Of a stretch of DNA of 64,000 bases, positions 17,284 to 28,813 are shown one piece after another. This stretch comes from Herpetosiphonaceae bacterium (lineage in GTDB: Bacteria; Chloroflexota; Chloroflexia; Chloroflexales; Herpetosiphonaceae), in the NCBI GenBank assembly GCA_026003835.1, contig BPHZ01000001.1:1124001-1188000 (forward strand), read 5' to 3'. Made by a program: the position numbers and the translations under genes. Each line of letters begins with the position of its first letter. Position 1 is the stretch's first letter. The notes beneath the pieces are model-generated. The model was not told the origin of the DNA. It saw only the letters and a list, made by a program, of their open reading frames with translations, and did no database searches.

Positions 17284-17780
17284 AGGATCCTACCTGGTGC
17301 CGCCGGATGGTCGCCGTTCGGCGGCACTATGAAGAAGGGCTGTCGATGACTGAAGCGAGCGGCTATCCAGCGCTCTGATTCCAGTCTAGTGATGGAGCCG
17401 CTCACAAATGTGAACATGAATTGGGAGACGGAGATGCGCATGCCGGATGTTATGCGCTAAGCCTTCGCCGGATTGCGGCACTTGTATCTGGTACAAGCGG
17501 CTGGCAGCCCAATTATACCAAAGGCAATATCATCATCGCTGCACTGCGGGGACCGTGCTCGATATGGATGAGCGGGAGGTAGCTGCGACTGGTAAGCGCA
17601 AGAGAACGATGCGCGCTCTACCGACCCTGGTGCTTTGAGAATAGTAAGACTTCAGCTATACTGGGTAAGCCAGCAGTGCTTGAGAAAAAGATTAAGCCTC
17701 TGACACGCTCATTCGTGAAGGGTAGGAGGCTTTCGGTGTACGTCTTATGAAATTGTTAAGTCATAAAGATCTAAACGTAG
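17284..17780. other. Intergenic region upstream of the WYL operon
   Basis: No gene is supported. It should contain the leftward promoter of the WYL operon. A weak hairpin with AAGCCTC (17694-17700) and GAGGCTT (17726-17732) lies near the right side. Confidence 0.3.
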
Positions 17781-18002
17781 ATGTACCGCTGCGAGATTGG
17801 GTCAGCTGGGCGGCCAGACCGGACGCCCCCCGACTGGCAGTTGCCTCGTAGCCATAAAGCCTATGCGGTAGAGACGATGTGCCGCGCACTCTACACGTTG
17901 ACATACGGCGAGTTATCGAGCAAACGGCAAGCCGTTGCGTGGGCACTGGCAACACTTCCCGAGCTGATGACGCTCAACGCTCTTGAAAGCAGCAGTACCT
18001 GA
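17781..18002 (+). pseudogene. Relic of an AadA-like nucleotidyltransferase C-terminus
   Basis: The plus-strand frame contains SHKAYAVETMCRALYTLT followed by GELSSKRQAVAWALATLP, which matches the style of the C-terminal DUF4111 domain of AadA-type aminoglycoside nucleotidyltransferases (CR-x-LYTL-x-TGE-x-x-SK-x-x-AAxWAL). The catalytic nucleotidyltransferase domain is missing upstream and the frame ends in unrelated residues (ELMTLNALESSST). It is best read as a gene remnant; the family call rests on memory of the motif. Confidence 0.4.
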
Positions 18003-18054
18003 TCCGGCTGCCGTGCGGCGATATTTCCCGACGAGAAGAGGTAAAACCGAACCT

Positions 18055-18918
18055 ATGACCACGATTGCATTCGTTACCTATCGCGATCTTCCGCACCTCA
18101 CCGACAGTGATCGGCTCGTTATGCCCTATCTTGAGCAGCACAACGTCACCGTGGCCGGCGTCGCGTGGGACGATCCAGGCGTGATGTGGTCCGATTACCG
18201 CGCGGTGATTCCCCGATCGTGCTGGGACTATCATCTGCGGCCGGCTGCATTTGCTGAGTGGCTGAGCCGCCTTGAACAGCACAACGTCCTGCTTCTCAAC
18301 CCCGCGCCGATCGTGCGTTGGAATATGCACAAAAGATACTTGCATGATCTCACCCGACAGGGTGTGCCGATCCCGCCAACCGTTTGGCTGGCGTCAGGTA
18401 GTACCGTGAACCTGGAGCGTTTGCTTGCCGAATCAGGCTGGGATGAAGCGGTTGTCAAACCCTGCGTTTCTGCAACTGCCTATCAGACATGGCGCGTATC
18501 GCGTGCCAGCGCCGTGGAACAGCAGGCGACACTAAACGCGATGCTGCAACAGGGGGATGTGCTGGTACAGCAGTTTATTCCTCAGGTTGTGAGCACAGGC
18601 GAGTGGTCGCTCATCTTCTTCAACAACCAGTACAGTCATGCGGTCCTCAAAAGAGCGAAAGTGGGAGATTTTCGGGTGCAGAGCGACTTCGGCGGGACAA
18701 CAGCGAGGGGGGAGCCTACGGCGTCACTACGCGCACAAGCGGCCGGGATCTTATCATCCCTGCCCGAGCCCTTGCTGTACGCTCGCATCGACGGCGTTGA
18801 AGTTGACGGCGCATTTGTGTTGATGGAGTTAGAGTTAATCGAGCCAGCCTTATTTCTGGGATCGCACCCGGATGCGCCACAACGCTTTGCGCACGCCATT
18901 CTCGACCATCTGCAGTAA
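18055..18918 (+). CDS. ATP-grasp domain protein
   Basis: A 287-residue enzyme with GAGAAGAGG about 12 nt before ATG 18055; a 24-codon longer frame runs into the relic upstream. It has an N-terminal Rossmann-like part (IAFVTYRDLPHLTDSD), the substrate/ATP part KRYLHDLTRQGVPIPPT (about 98-114), the nucleotide-binding Lys in EAVVKPCVSATAYQTW, and the metal-binding strand VLMELELIEPALFLG near the end (about 260-274). This pattern matches RimK/glutathione-synthetase-like ligases that join a carboxylate to an amine or thiol with ATP. The substrate is unknown. It is monocistronic and lies just upstream of the CRISPR leader. Confidence 0.8.
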   Translation: MTTIAFVTYRDLPHLTDSDRLVMPYLEQHNVTVAGVAWDDPGVMWSDYRAVIPRSCWDYHLRPAAFAEWLSRLEQHNVLLLNPAPIVRWNMHKRYLHDLTRQGVPIPPTVWLASGSTVNLERLLAESGWDEAVVKPCVSATAYQTWRVSRASAVEQQATLNAMLQQGDVLVQQFIPQVVSTGEWSLIFFNNQYSHAVLKRAKVGDFRVQSDFGGTTARGEPTASLRAQAAGILSSLPEPLLYARIDGVEVDGAFVLMELELIEPALFLGSHPDAPQRFAHAILDHLQ

Positions 18919-19378
18919 ACGAGCCAGGCAGGGGGCAGAAGCTGCCCTCCCGAAGCGAGCGAATCCAGTGGGCATTCAGCTGAGCACGATACCACTGCCA
19001 CAGTCCGAGGCTACTGGACAACGCCGTCGCTATCAAGTAGAGATGCCGGGGCGCTCTGCCGCAACACTGGCGAAGCCAGTCCTCCGGGTATGGCCGGTCA
19101 TACGAGCTAGCCGGAGGAGAGTGTTGGATGCGGGCTTGGGAGCGGCGCCGGCGCCCTGGGGAAACGATCGAGCGGCAGCAGCGGTGGGTCGGCCAGGCGT
19201 CGGTGCTCGATCCGACAGCTGATCACGATAGACAGCGGCAGCACGAGCAGGATGTATCCAGCGTGTCAAACATTTACGCGAGCAACACCGGTTCAAGCGC
19301 CTGATTCAGCGCGCATGGGGCAAGGTGCTCGATTCGTATCCATTTTATATGGTATAATAGGCGCGCAAAGAGCCAGGG
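18919..19378 (+). promoter_or_regulatory. CRISPR leader region with extended -10 promoter
   Basis: This stretch of 460 nt has no gene. TGGTATAAT (19350-19358) is an extended -10 (TGnTATAAT) 20 bp before the first repeat, with no good -35, so transcription should start near 19365 and read rightward through the array. Just upstream it is AT-rich (TCCATTTTATATGG), as leaders often are. A hairpin GGGCAGAAGCTGCCC lies near 18935. Integration-host or adaptation motifs cannot be identified by eye. Confidence 0.6.
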
Positions 19379-22300
19379 GTTCGAAAGGCCTTGAATCTCC
19401 ATAGGAGATTGAAACTAGCAAAACAATCCAGGAGCGCGGCAAGCGTATCAAGTTCGAAAGGCCTTGAATCTCCATAGGAGATTGAAACCCTTACGTTCGG
19501 TCTCGGTCAGCGCCTTTACGCCGCGGAGTTCGAAAGGCCTTGAATCTCCATAGGAGATTGAAACATATCAGGTCCGGACAGCGGATATGCTCGGCATCGT
19601 CGAGTTCGAAAGGCCTTGAATCTCCATAGGAGATTGAAACTCAATATAAGCGCGGGTAGATAGATACAGATGATCGCCGCCAGTTCGAAAGGCCTTGAAT
19701 CTCCATAGGAGATTGAAACCTGTGCCGCAGTCGCGGGCCGAAAATCACGCGCTGTTCGAAAGGCCTTGAATCTCCATAGGAGATTGAAACGTCTCTGGCC
19801 GACTACATCCTGCCCAGCGCCGTTTGTTCGAAAGGCCTTGAATCTCCATAGGAGATTGAAACATCAGTTGTTTGCTTGTCGTCGGTCACGATGCCTCCTT
19901 TGGGTTCGAAAGGCCTTGAATCTCCATAGGAGATTGAAACTTTCCTGGCCAGGATCGCCTCGCCGAGCATCTCGGTGTTCGAAAGGCCTTGAATCTCCAT
20001 AGGAGATTGAAACCGTGATCGATGCCATGCCGGAGCTCCACGCAACCGAGTTCGAAAGGCCTTGAATCTCCATAGGAGATTGAAACTGTATTTTCGCCAG
20101 GCCAACATTTGCCAGACCTTGAGTTCGAAAGGCCTTGAATCTCCATAGGAGATTGAAACTAGGTTTTGCCGCTCCCCGACGGCCCGATTAACCCCAGTTC
20201 GAAAGGCCTTGAATCTCCATAGGAGATTGAAACTGTGCATGTTTCCTTGCAACACGGAGAACATGAGGGTTCGAAAGGCCTTGAATCTCCATAGGAGATT
20301 GAAACAATGAAAGCCGCGCTTCCGCATAATTTGCGTACGTCGTTCGAAAGGCCTTGAATCTCCATAGGAGATTGAAACACGGGTTTTACAACGTAGTCAG
20401 CTCGGCATACCTGTTGTTCGAAAGGCCTTGAATCTCCATAGGAGATTGAAACGCCGCATGCGGCGCCTCCTCGATGATCCGTACTTCGGTTCGAAAGGCC
20501 TTGAATCTCCATAGGAGATTGAAACGACCTTTCCGGCCTTGAGAAGGGCATCGGGAACGCGGGTTCGAAAGGCCTTGAATCTCCATAGGAGATTGAAACT
20601 TCGAAAACAGAGATTCGCTCTGGAGACTATTCGGCGGTTCGAAAGGCCTTGAATCTCCATAGGAGATTGAAACATATTGGAGCGAGTTGGATGAAAACAG
20701 AATTGATAGCGTTCGAAAGGCCTTGAATCTCCATAGGAGATTGAAACTTGGGGATTATCCAGGGACTGATTATGGCGTTTGGGACGTTCGAAAGGCCTTG
20801 AATCTCCATAGGAGATTGAAACTGAGAAGAAGGTGCTGATGGCGCCCCAGACGGCGAGGTTCGAAAGGCCTTGAATCTCCATAGGAGATTGAAACTCTGG
20901 CGGTCCATCGTCGATGGGATTAAAGCCAACGTTCGAAAGGCCTTGAATCTCCATAGGAGATTGAAACTGTTGCTGTCCCATTCTCGTTGGTGCGCTTGAC
21001 GACCGGTTCGAAAGGCCTTGAATCTCCATAGGAGATTGAAACACTCCCAGACCGTGTGCCACGTTCTGCGCAGAACCATGTTCGAAAGGCCTTGAATCTC
21101 CATAGGAGATTGAAACGATGGCGAAGGACGGCGGTCATGCCAGCAACCAATCCAAGTTCGAAAGGCCTTGAATCTCCATAGGAGATTGAAACAGGATGTC
21201 CCCGCCGTTGGGCAGCAGGCCAATGATGGTGTTCGAAAGGCCTTGAATCTCCATAGGAGATTGAAACACGGCCTGATGGAGGCCGTCGGCGCTCAAGACA
21301 GTTGTTCGAAAGGCCTTGAATCTCCATAGGAGATTGAAACTCGCGGATATTTTCGAAGATTTGCTTGGCTGTTGAAGTTCGAAAGGCCTTGAATCTCCAT
21401 AGGAGATTGAAACAGATGGCGGCTCTTAGCGGCCTGGTAGATACCCTCGGTTCGAAAGGCCTTGAATCTCCATAGGAGATTGAAACGTTACCACCGGCAG
21501 CCCGCCCCAAGATCCCTCTTGGGTTCGAAAGGCCTTGAATCTCCATAGGAGATTGAAACTTCAGATTACAGGCCACGCCTTTGAGTCGGCGCTTGAGTTC
21601 GAAAGGCCTTGAATCTCCATAGGAGATTGAAACGCACAAATATCCGCCCCAGCCCTCGAGCCGGGATGGGGTTCGAAAGGCCTTGAATCTCCATAGGAGA
21701 TTGAAACCATTTCGTCCGAATTTGCCCCGAACACCTTCTCTAGGTTCGAAAGGCCTTGAATCTCCATAGGAGATTGAAACTTCCGTGACGGAGAGCAGCT
21801 CCGGCACGCACAAAATAAGTTCGAAAGGCCTTGAATCTCCATAGGAGATTGAAACTGCTCAGAGGCTGATATGGGCATCGACGCCTACCTGATGTTCGAA
21901 AGGCCTTGAATCTCCATAGGAGATTGAAACCGACGACCGTTAATTCAGACGTCGTGGACACGGCCAAGTTCGAAAGGCCTTGAATCTCCATAGGAGATTG
22001 AAACAGCGAACGAGATACCGCCTCCGTCCATTGGAGAAAGTTCGAAAGGCCTTGAATCTCCATAGGAGATTGAAACAATCCAACAATCGTCACGCATCGC
22101 TCCCCCGATTGGGAGTTCGAAAGGCCTTGAATCTCCATAGGAGATTGAAACATAGACGTTAAGTTTTTCTCCAATGGACGGAGGCGGTATGTTCGAAAGG
22201 CCTTGAATCTCCATAGGAGATTGAAACTATCGCCACAACAAGGTCAACGGCGCGCATCGCACGGAGTTCGAAAGGCCTTGAATCTCCATAGGAGATTGAA

Positions 22301-25300
22301 ACTTGGGCAGCGTGTTTCTCGACCGCGATGCCATCATGTTCGAAAGGCCTTGAATCTCCATAGGAGATTGAAACGCGGTTTGATTATGCGTGGCCCGATT
22401 ATCGGCTGGCGGTTCGAAAGGCCTTGAATCTCCATAGGAGATTGAAACATGCGACATGCTGTTGAAATGTGCTCGTAAAGCCGATGAGTTCGAAAGGCCT
22501 TGAATCTCCATAGGAGATTGAAACGACGTAGCGAACGTCGCCGCCGTCCACCTCCATCACGTTCGAAAGGCCTTGAATCTCCATAGGAGATTGAAACGGC
22601 GCGGCGAGGGACCGGCGAGTGTTGGTATTGGGCGGGTTCGAAAGGCCTTGAATCTCCATAGGAGATTGAAACAGGACGCCTCTCCACGATCTAAGAAGGC
22701 GAGCGCCAGGTTCGAAAGGCCTTGAATCTCCATAGGAGATTGAAACACGATGACCAGCTCAACCAGCCGGCGAGCGTCACCGAGTTCGAAAGGCCTTGAA
22801 TCTCCATAGGAGATTGAAACTGGTATCGGTCGCTGAGCTCCGCGCGCTGGTTTCCACCGTTCGAAAGGCCTTGAATCTCCATAGGAGATTGAAACCCTGC
22901 CCGTGCTCGAACACTCCACCCGCGACGCTAAGTTCGAAAGGCCTTGAATCTCCATAGGAGATTGAAACGAGCGATGGCGACAGCGATGACGAACCCTCCC
23001 AGGAGTTCGAAAGGCCTTGAATCTCCATAGGAGATTGAAACCACCAGCAACTTCTGCTGCACCAGCGGCTCCTGCTGGGTTCGAAAGGCCTTGAATCTCC
23101 ATAGGAGATTGAAACCTCCGGCGCATTGCACGCCGTGGCAGGCGCTACAAGTTCGAAAGGCCTTGAATCTCCATAGGAGATTGAAACCTGACCGAGCTTT
23201 ACGCGGAGACCAACCAGAATGGCGTTCGAAAGGCCTTGAATCTCCATAGGAGATTGAAACGACCTTGTGCTGACAGACCCGCCCTATGACGAGAAGTTCG
23301 AAAGGCCTTGAATCTCCATAGGAGATTGAAACTTGCTAGAGGGCGCGAAGGATGAGCGGCGCGAGCGTTCGAAAGGCCTTGAATCTCCATAGGAGATTGA
23401 AACCCGAAAATGGTAGAAAAATACTGATTTTTCTGCGTTCGAAAGGCCTTGAATCTCCATAGGAGATTGAAACTATCCAGGTCCATACAGAGGAGATTGC
23501 AAAAATCATCGGCGTTCGAAAGGCCTTGAATCTCCATAGGAGATTGAAACCGGAAGCCGGATTTATTTCAATTTCACGGGCGGCGGCGTTCGAAAGGCCT
23601 TGAATCTCCATAGGAGATTGAAACCGCTTGAGATCCTGGGCGGCGTCATCGATACCATCAAGTTCGAAAGGCCTTGAATCTCCATAGGAGATTGAAACGT
23701 ATTTGAACCGGATCATGGCACCACTCCTGCGGCGTAGAGTTCGAAAGGCCTTGAATCTCCATAGGAGATTGAAACCAACCCGCCGCTCTGGTCGTACCAC
23801 CGAACCAGAGACAGTTCGAAAGGCCTTGAATCTCCATAGGAGATTGAAACCGCGGCGCACTACCGCCCAGGGCTGATGACCCAGGTGTTCGAAAGGCCTT
23901 GAATCTCCATAGGAGATTGAAACCAGACAATAATGAGGTGGAGCGTGCCGTTATACCAGCGCGGGTTCGAAAGGCCTTGAATCTCCATAGGAGATTGAAA
24001 CTGGCACAATCCGAAGTTGATAAGGCGCTTGCGTAGAGGTGTTCGAAAGGCCTTGAATCTCCATAGGAGATTGAAACCGACTAATCCCCGGCGCCCCGGC
24101 GGAGGCGCAGCACAAGTTCGAAAGGCCTTGAATCTCCATAGGAGATTGAAACCCTCTCTTTCTAAAGTCCTAATTTCTTTCGCAATTCTGTTCGAAAGGC
24201 CTTGAATCTCCATAGGAGATTGAAACATCGACGATGCGACGAGTAAGCATGGTCTTCTCAAATATGTTCGAAAGGCCTTGAATCTCCATAGGAGATTGAA
24301 ACAACCCAGACGATGTCTGGGAGTGGGAGGCATGGTTGAGGTTCGAAAGGCCTTGAATCTCCATAGGAGATTGAAACGGCGGGGCTATCGACTGGATTAT
24401 TGCGCTCGTCAAGTTCGAAAGGCCTTGAATCTCCATAGGAGATTGAAACCCTATCGCGCCGGCGCCATTGCCGGCTAAATTGACCGGGTTCGAAAGGCCT
24501 TGAATCTCCATAGGAGATTGAAACGATGGTGTAGCGGTGGACAAGCTCCAAATCGTCATCAGTTCGAAAGGCCTTGAATCTCCATAGGAGATTGAAACCG
24601 GCAAAACCCGAAGAGCCATCAATACGCCAATTTTATCTGTGTTCGAAAGGCCTTGAATCTCCATAGGAGATTGAAACGAAGCGTGCTACCGATGCGCTCC
24701 GCGCTGGCGGCATGTTCGAAAGGCCTTGAATCTCCATAGGAGATTGAAACTCATCGTCAAGGTCCTGTTCAGCCACGCTGGAGAGTTCGAAAGGCCTTGA
24801 ATCTCCATAGGAGATTGAAACAGAGGCGTGGTCGGCGGCTCATCGGTCGCGTGGGGACGTCGCAAAGTTCGAAAGGCCTTGAATCTCCATAGGAGATTGA
24901 AACACAACGATCACGAGTCCTAACGCTCGTGGATTATGTTGGGTTCGAAAGGCCTTGAATCTCCATAGGAGATTGAAACCCTCCTCTTACGGGACAGCCT
25001 GCTGCGAGACGGCCGTTCGAAAGGCCTTGAATCTCCATAGGAGATTGAAACATTTGCTCGGTGCCAGCGAGCGCGGAATATAGAAACAGCGGGTTCGAAA
25101 GGCCTTGAATCTCCATAGGAGATTGAAACACCTGGTACCAGTCGCCGGCGTTGCTGCCGGCGATGTTCGAAAGGCCTTGAATCTCCATAGGAGATTGAAA
25201 CACGATGCGCGCCAAGACCGAGTATGTCATTGAGGCGTTCGAAAGGCCTTGAATCTCCATAGGAGATTGAAACAAACTCTCCGTTCATTCGATTACCTTC

Positions 25301-28300
25301 TTTCGGAAGGGTTCGAAAGGCCTTGAATCTCCATAGGAGATTGAAACCCGTTGGGTATGAATCCATTGACCGAAGTCCAGGCGGCTGTTCGAAAGGCCTT
25401 GAATCTCCATAGGAGATTGAAACGCGCGCCGCTGCCGCTCATCGCCAGCACGCGCTTGGTTCGAAAGGCCTTGAATCTCCATAGGAGATTGAAACGCGCG
25501 CAATACGCGGACGTCGAGCGTCTGGCCGATGTTCGAAAGGCCTTGAATCTCCATAGGAGATTGAAACGCTGATGCTGGCTGCGGGCCTGCCGGCGCCAGA
25601 GCGTTCGAAAGGCCTTGAATCTCCATAGGAGATTGAAACTCTTGACAGCGGGCCGAGGCCGAGGAGGAGCCGCAGTGTTCGAAAGGCCTTGAATCTCCAT
25701 AGGAGATTGAAACTGAACCAGCTTGTTGCCGGCAACCGTGATGATCGGGTTCGAAAGGCCTTGAATCTCCATAGGAGATTGAAACTTCGTCAAGGATGGC
25801 CTTGGCCTGATAATGGAGCCTGGTTCGAAAGGCCTTGAATCTCCATAGGAGATTGAAACGCGACCGACAATCTCGCCGAAAGCATCGGCGTCCGCGTCGG
25901 GTTCGAAAGGCCTTGAATCTCCATAGGAGATTGAAACTTGGCATCCACAGAGACAGGGATTTGTGCTCCTGTCTGTTCGAAAGGCCTTGAATCTCCATAG
26001 GAGATTGAAACAGGCGCAACATCGCCTCCACTACCCGCTGCGCAAACAAGCGTTCGAAAGGCCTTGAATCTCCATAGGAGATTGAAACTTCCTTCGCTAT
26101 AGAGACCTCACGCGGCAATTATCAGGGTTCGAAAGGCCTTGAATCTCCATAGGAGATTGAAACAGCAGGTCGTGAGCAATGGGCATCATTGATACAGGGT
26201 TCGAAAGGCCTTGAATCTCCATAGGAGATTGAAACACGCACCTTAACAAGTGAATAGCGGGGGATAAGGACGGTTCGAAAGGCCTTGAATCTCCATAGGA
26301 GATTGAAACCATCGCCTGCTGCATCGCCTCCAGTTGTTGGCGGTGTTCGAAAGGCCTTGAATCTCCATAGGAGATTGAAACACGGTCCCCTCAAATCGAT
26401 AGGATCGTCGCTGTTCCATGGGTTCGAAAGGCCTTGAATCTCCATAGGAGATTGAAACGGCGAAATTTTGCGGCCATATGTCGCGGATGGTGAGTTCGAA
26501 AGGCCTTGAATCTCCATAGGAGATTGAAACGCGAGAGAGGCAGCGGCGGACCGTCTGGCAGCGCGGGATGTTCGAAAGGCCTTGAATCTCCATAGGAGAT
26601 TGAAACTTCCAGACCTCCGCGTTGTCGGGGAGATCGGACCGGGTTCGAAAGGCCTTGAATCTCCATAGGAGATTGAAACAGCAACGACACGCTGTTGCGC
26701 AAGCGGGGCTACGACGTTCGAAAGGCCTTGAATCTCCATAGGAGATTGAAACGTCGCACTCGATCAAGACCAGCCATTGCTCAGGCAGTTCGAAAGGCCT
26801 TGAATCTCCATAGGAGATTGAAACCGACCTTTAGCAGCTCGCGAGGGAACAGCCCTTGAGTTCGAAAGGCCTTGAATCTCCATAGGAGATTGAAACGCGT
26901 GGCTCAATACGTAGCGGCTCGCGAATAATATGTTCGAAAGGCCTTGAATCTCCATAGGAGATTGAAACGTATGGATATTTTGCGGAGTTGGTACCAGGTC
27001 AACCTGTTTGTTCGAAAGGCCTTGAATCTCCATAGGAGATTGAAACTTCAATCTCGACATCCTGCCAATCGACAAGCCAGGCCCGGTTCGAAAGGCCTTG
27101 AATCTCCATAGGAGATTGAAACAACGCGCTAATAGCGCGCACGCATGCATCGGCCATGTTCGAAAGGCCTTGAATCTCCATAGGAGATTGAAACTCGTTC
27201 ATTGTCGGAGAATTCGCACGGATCTACGTTCGAAAGGCCTTGAATCTCCATAGGAGATTGAAACCTGTTCATTTACCGAGAGGAAATGTACGAGCCCGGT
27301 TCGAAAGGCCTTGAATCTCCATAGGAGATTGAAACGCATCTGCGGCGCCACGGTCTCCTGCATTATAGTCAATAGTTCGAAAGGCCTTGAATCTCCATAG
27401 GAGATTGAAACCCCTCATCTGCTCCAGTGTCGGGGCTTGTACCGCGTAGGTTCGAAAGGCCTTGAATCTCCATAGGAGATTGAAACACAACTGGGCAACG
27501 GTCGATGATGCCGATGCCAAGGGTTCGAAAGGCCTTGAATCTCCATAGGAGATTGAAACATCCAGCGCGAGTACGGCGTACAGCGCGATCTCACCGAGTT
27601 CGAAAGGCCTTGAATCTCCATAGGAGATTGAAACGTAATACTCCTCATAGATTGGCTCGCGAAGCTCAAGTTCGAAAGGCCTTGAATCTCCATAGGAGAT
27701 TGAAACTGGGTGGCGGCGCTGCCGGGAAATTGGTGATGGTCGAGTTCGAAAGGCCTTGAATCTCCATAGGAGATTGAAACCTCGAAGATCAGGTCAACCA
27801 GCTTCTCGCGCAGCTCAGTGTTCGAAAGGCCTTGAATCTCCATAGGAGATTGAAACCTCTCAATCGTACTCCGGATGCTATCGAGGTCCGAGGGTTCGAA
27901 AGGCCTTGAATCTCCATAGGAGATTGAAACCCGGCCATCATCCTTATCGTGTGCTCCGCTCTGGGTGTTCGAAAGGCCTTGAATCTCCATAGGAGATTGA
28001 AACATCCATGGAATAACAGGCTTTGCTGTATCCATATGGCTTGGTTCGAAAGGCCTTGAATCTCCATAGGAGATTGAAACCGGGACAGACGCGGCGAGCC
28101 GCTCGATGGTGTCCGGTTCGAAAGGCCTTGAATCTCCATAGGAGATTGAAACTTGCGGGACTGCGGCGCGCCGGCGAGCAGGAACGGATTGTTCGAAAGG
28201 CCTTGAATCTCCATAGGAGATTGAAACACGTTGCGCCGCTGTTCGTGTATAGCGCGCTCGCTGGCGTTCGAAAGGCCTTGAATCTCCATAGGAGATTGAA

Positions 28301-28527
28301 ACATGAGAATCTCGAAACGGAGGAGGTACACCAACTCCAGGAGTTCGAAAGGCCTTGAATCTCCATAGGAGATTGAAACATCTGCGACGAATGGCCGGTT
28401 ATCTCTCTGCAGTCAAAAGTTCGAAAGGCCTTGAATCTCCATAGGAGATTGAAACTGCCTGTCTGAGCGCGAGTGCCATTTCTACGAGGGGTTCGAAAGG
28501 CCTTGAATCTCCATAGGAGATTGAAAC
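19379..28527 (+). CRISPR. CRISPR array, 124 repeats of 37 nt, 123 complete spacers
   Basis: The repeat begins GTTCGAAAGGCCTTG, has the small stem AATCTCC-ATA-GGAGATT, and ends in GATTGAAAC. I counted 124 copies by position, from 19379 to 28491, and saw no variant repeat. Spacers are 33 to 45 nt. The 3' ATTGAAAC is the typical 5' tag of type I and III crRNAs and fixes transcription as rightward, in line with the promoter at 19350. No cas gene lies in this window, so the type cannot be decided. Notable spacers: #11 (Walker A), #36/#38 (overlapping), #53 (DPPY), #77/#120 (homologous). All reading frames inside the array are artefacts of the repeat. Confidence 0.99.
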
Positions 28528-28557
28528 ATGAAGGACGGCTGGTTCCGCGTTAGATAG

Positions 28558-28813
28558 TCCAGTTCGTTCGAAAGGCGGGATCCCGCTCGAGTTGGGCCTG
28601 CACCCAGGGCCAATCTTTGGCACAAGGATTCGCACGGGGGCGATGCGTGCGGGGCTGCTGGAGCTGGCTGGGCAACGCGCCGGCCTGCTCATGTTTGCGG
28701 GCGGTCCGTTCGCTGATTCCTGCGCGGGCGGCGGCTTGAACGTGGGGCTTGCCTTTCTGTCGTTCACGAAGCAATTGTCGTTGAACTCCGGGAAGGGATC
28801 TGACAACCGGCAA
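28558..28813 (-). pseudogene. IS21-like transposase N-terminal fragment
   Basis: The minus-strand frame reads LLRERQKGKPHVQAAARAG then ISERTARKHEQAGALPSQL and PWVQAQLERDPAF. This is the helix-turn-helix start of IS21-family IstA-type transposases. It is cut after about 80 residues: beyond DPAF the codons are the reversed start of a CRISPR repeat and a few residues (RTNWTI) that read into the array. No catalytic domain or IstB partner is present. The overlap of GCCTTTCGAAC with the repeat end suggests recombination at a short shared sequence. Confidence 0.7.
28566..28576 (+). repeat. Truncated 125th CRISPR repeat
   Basis: GTTCGAAAGGC lies exactly one unit (75 nt) after the last full repeat, with a 38-nt spacer before it. 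After these 11 nt the sequence switches to an IS21-like transposase fragment, so the array was once longer. Confidence 0.75.

Noticed and set aside
23475..23513. Spacer 56 contains GGAGATTG, as in the repeat
   Set aside because: Eight matching bases are expected by chance among 123 spacers; it is not a degenerate repeat.
19379..28527. Dozens of open frames on both strands inside the array (with FQSPMEIQGLSN or VRKALNLHRRLK)
   Set aside because: They are translations of the repeat in different frames joined by spacers, not genes.
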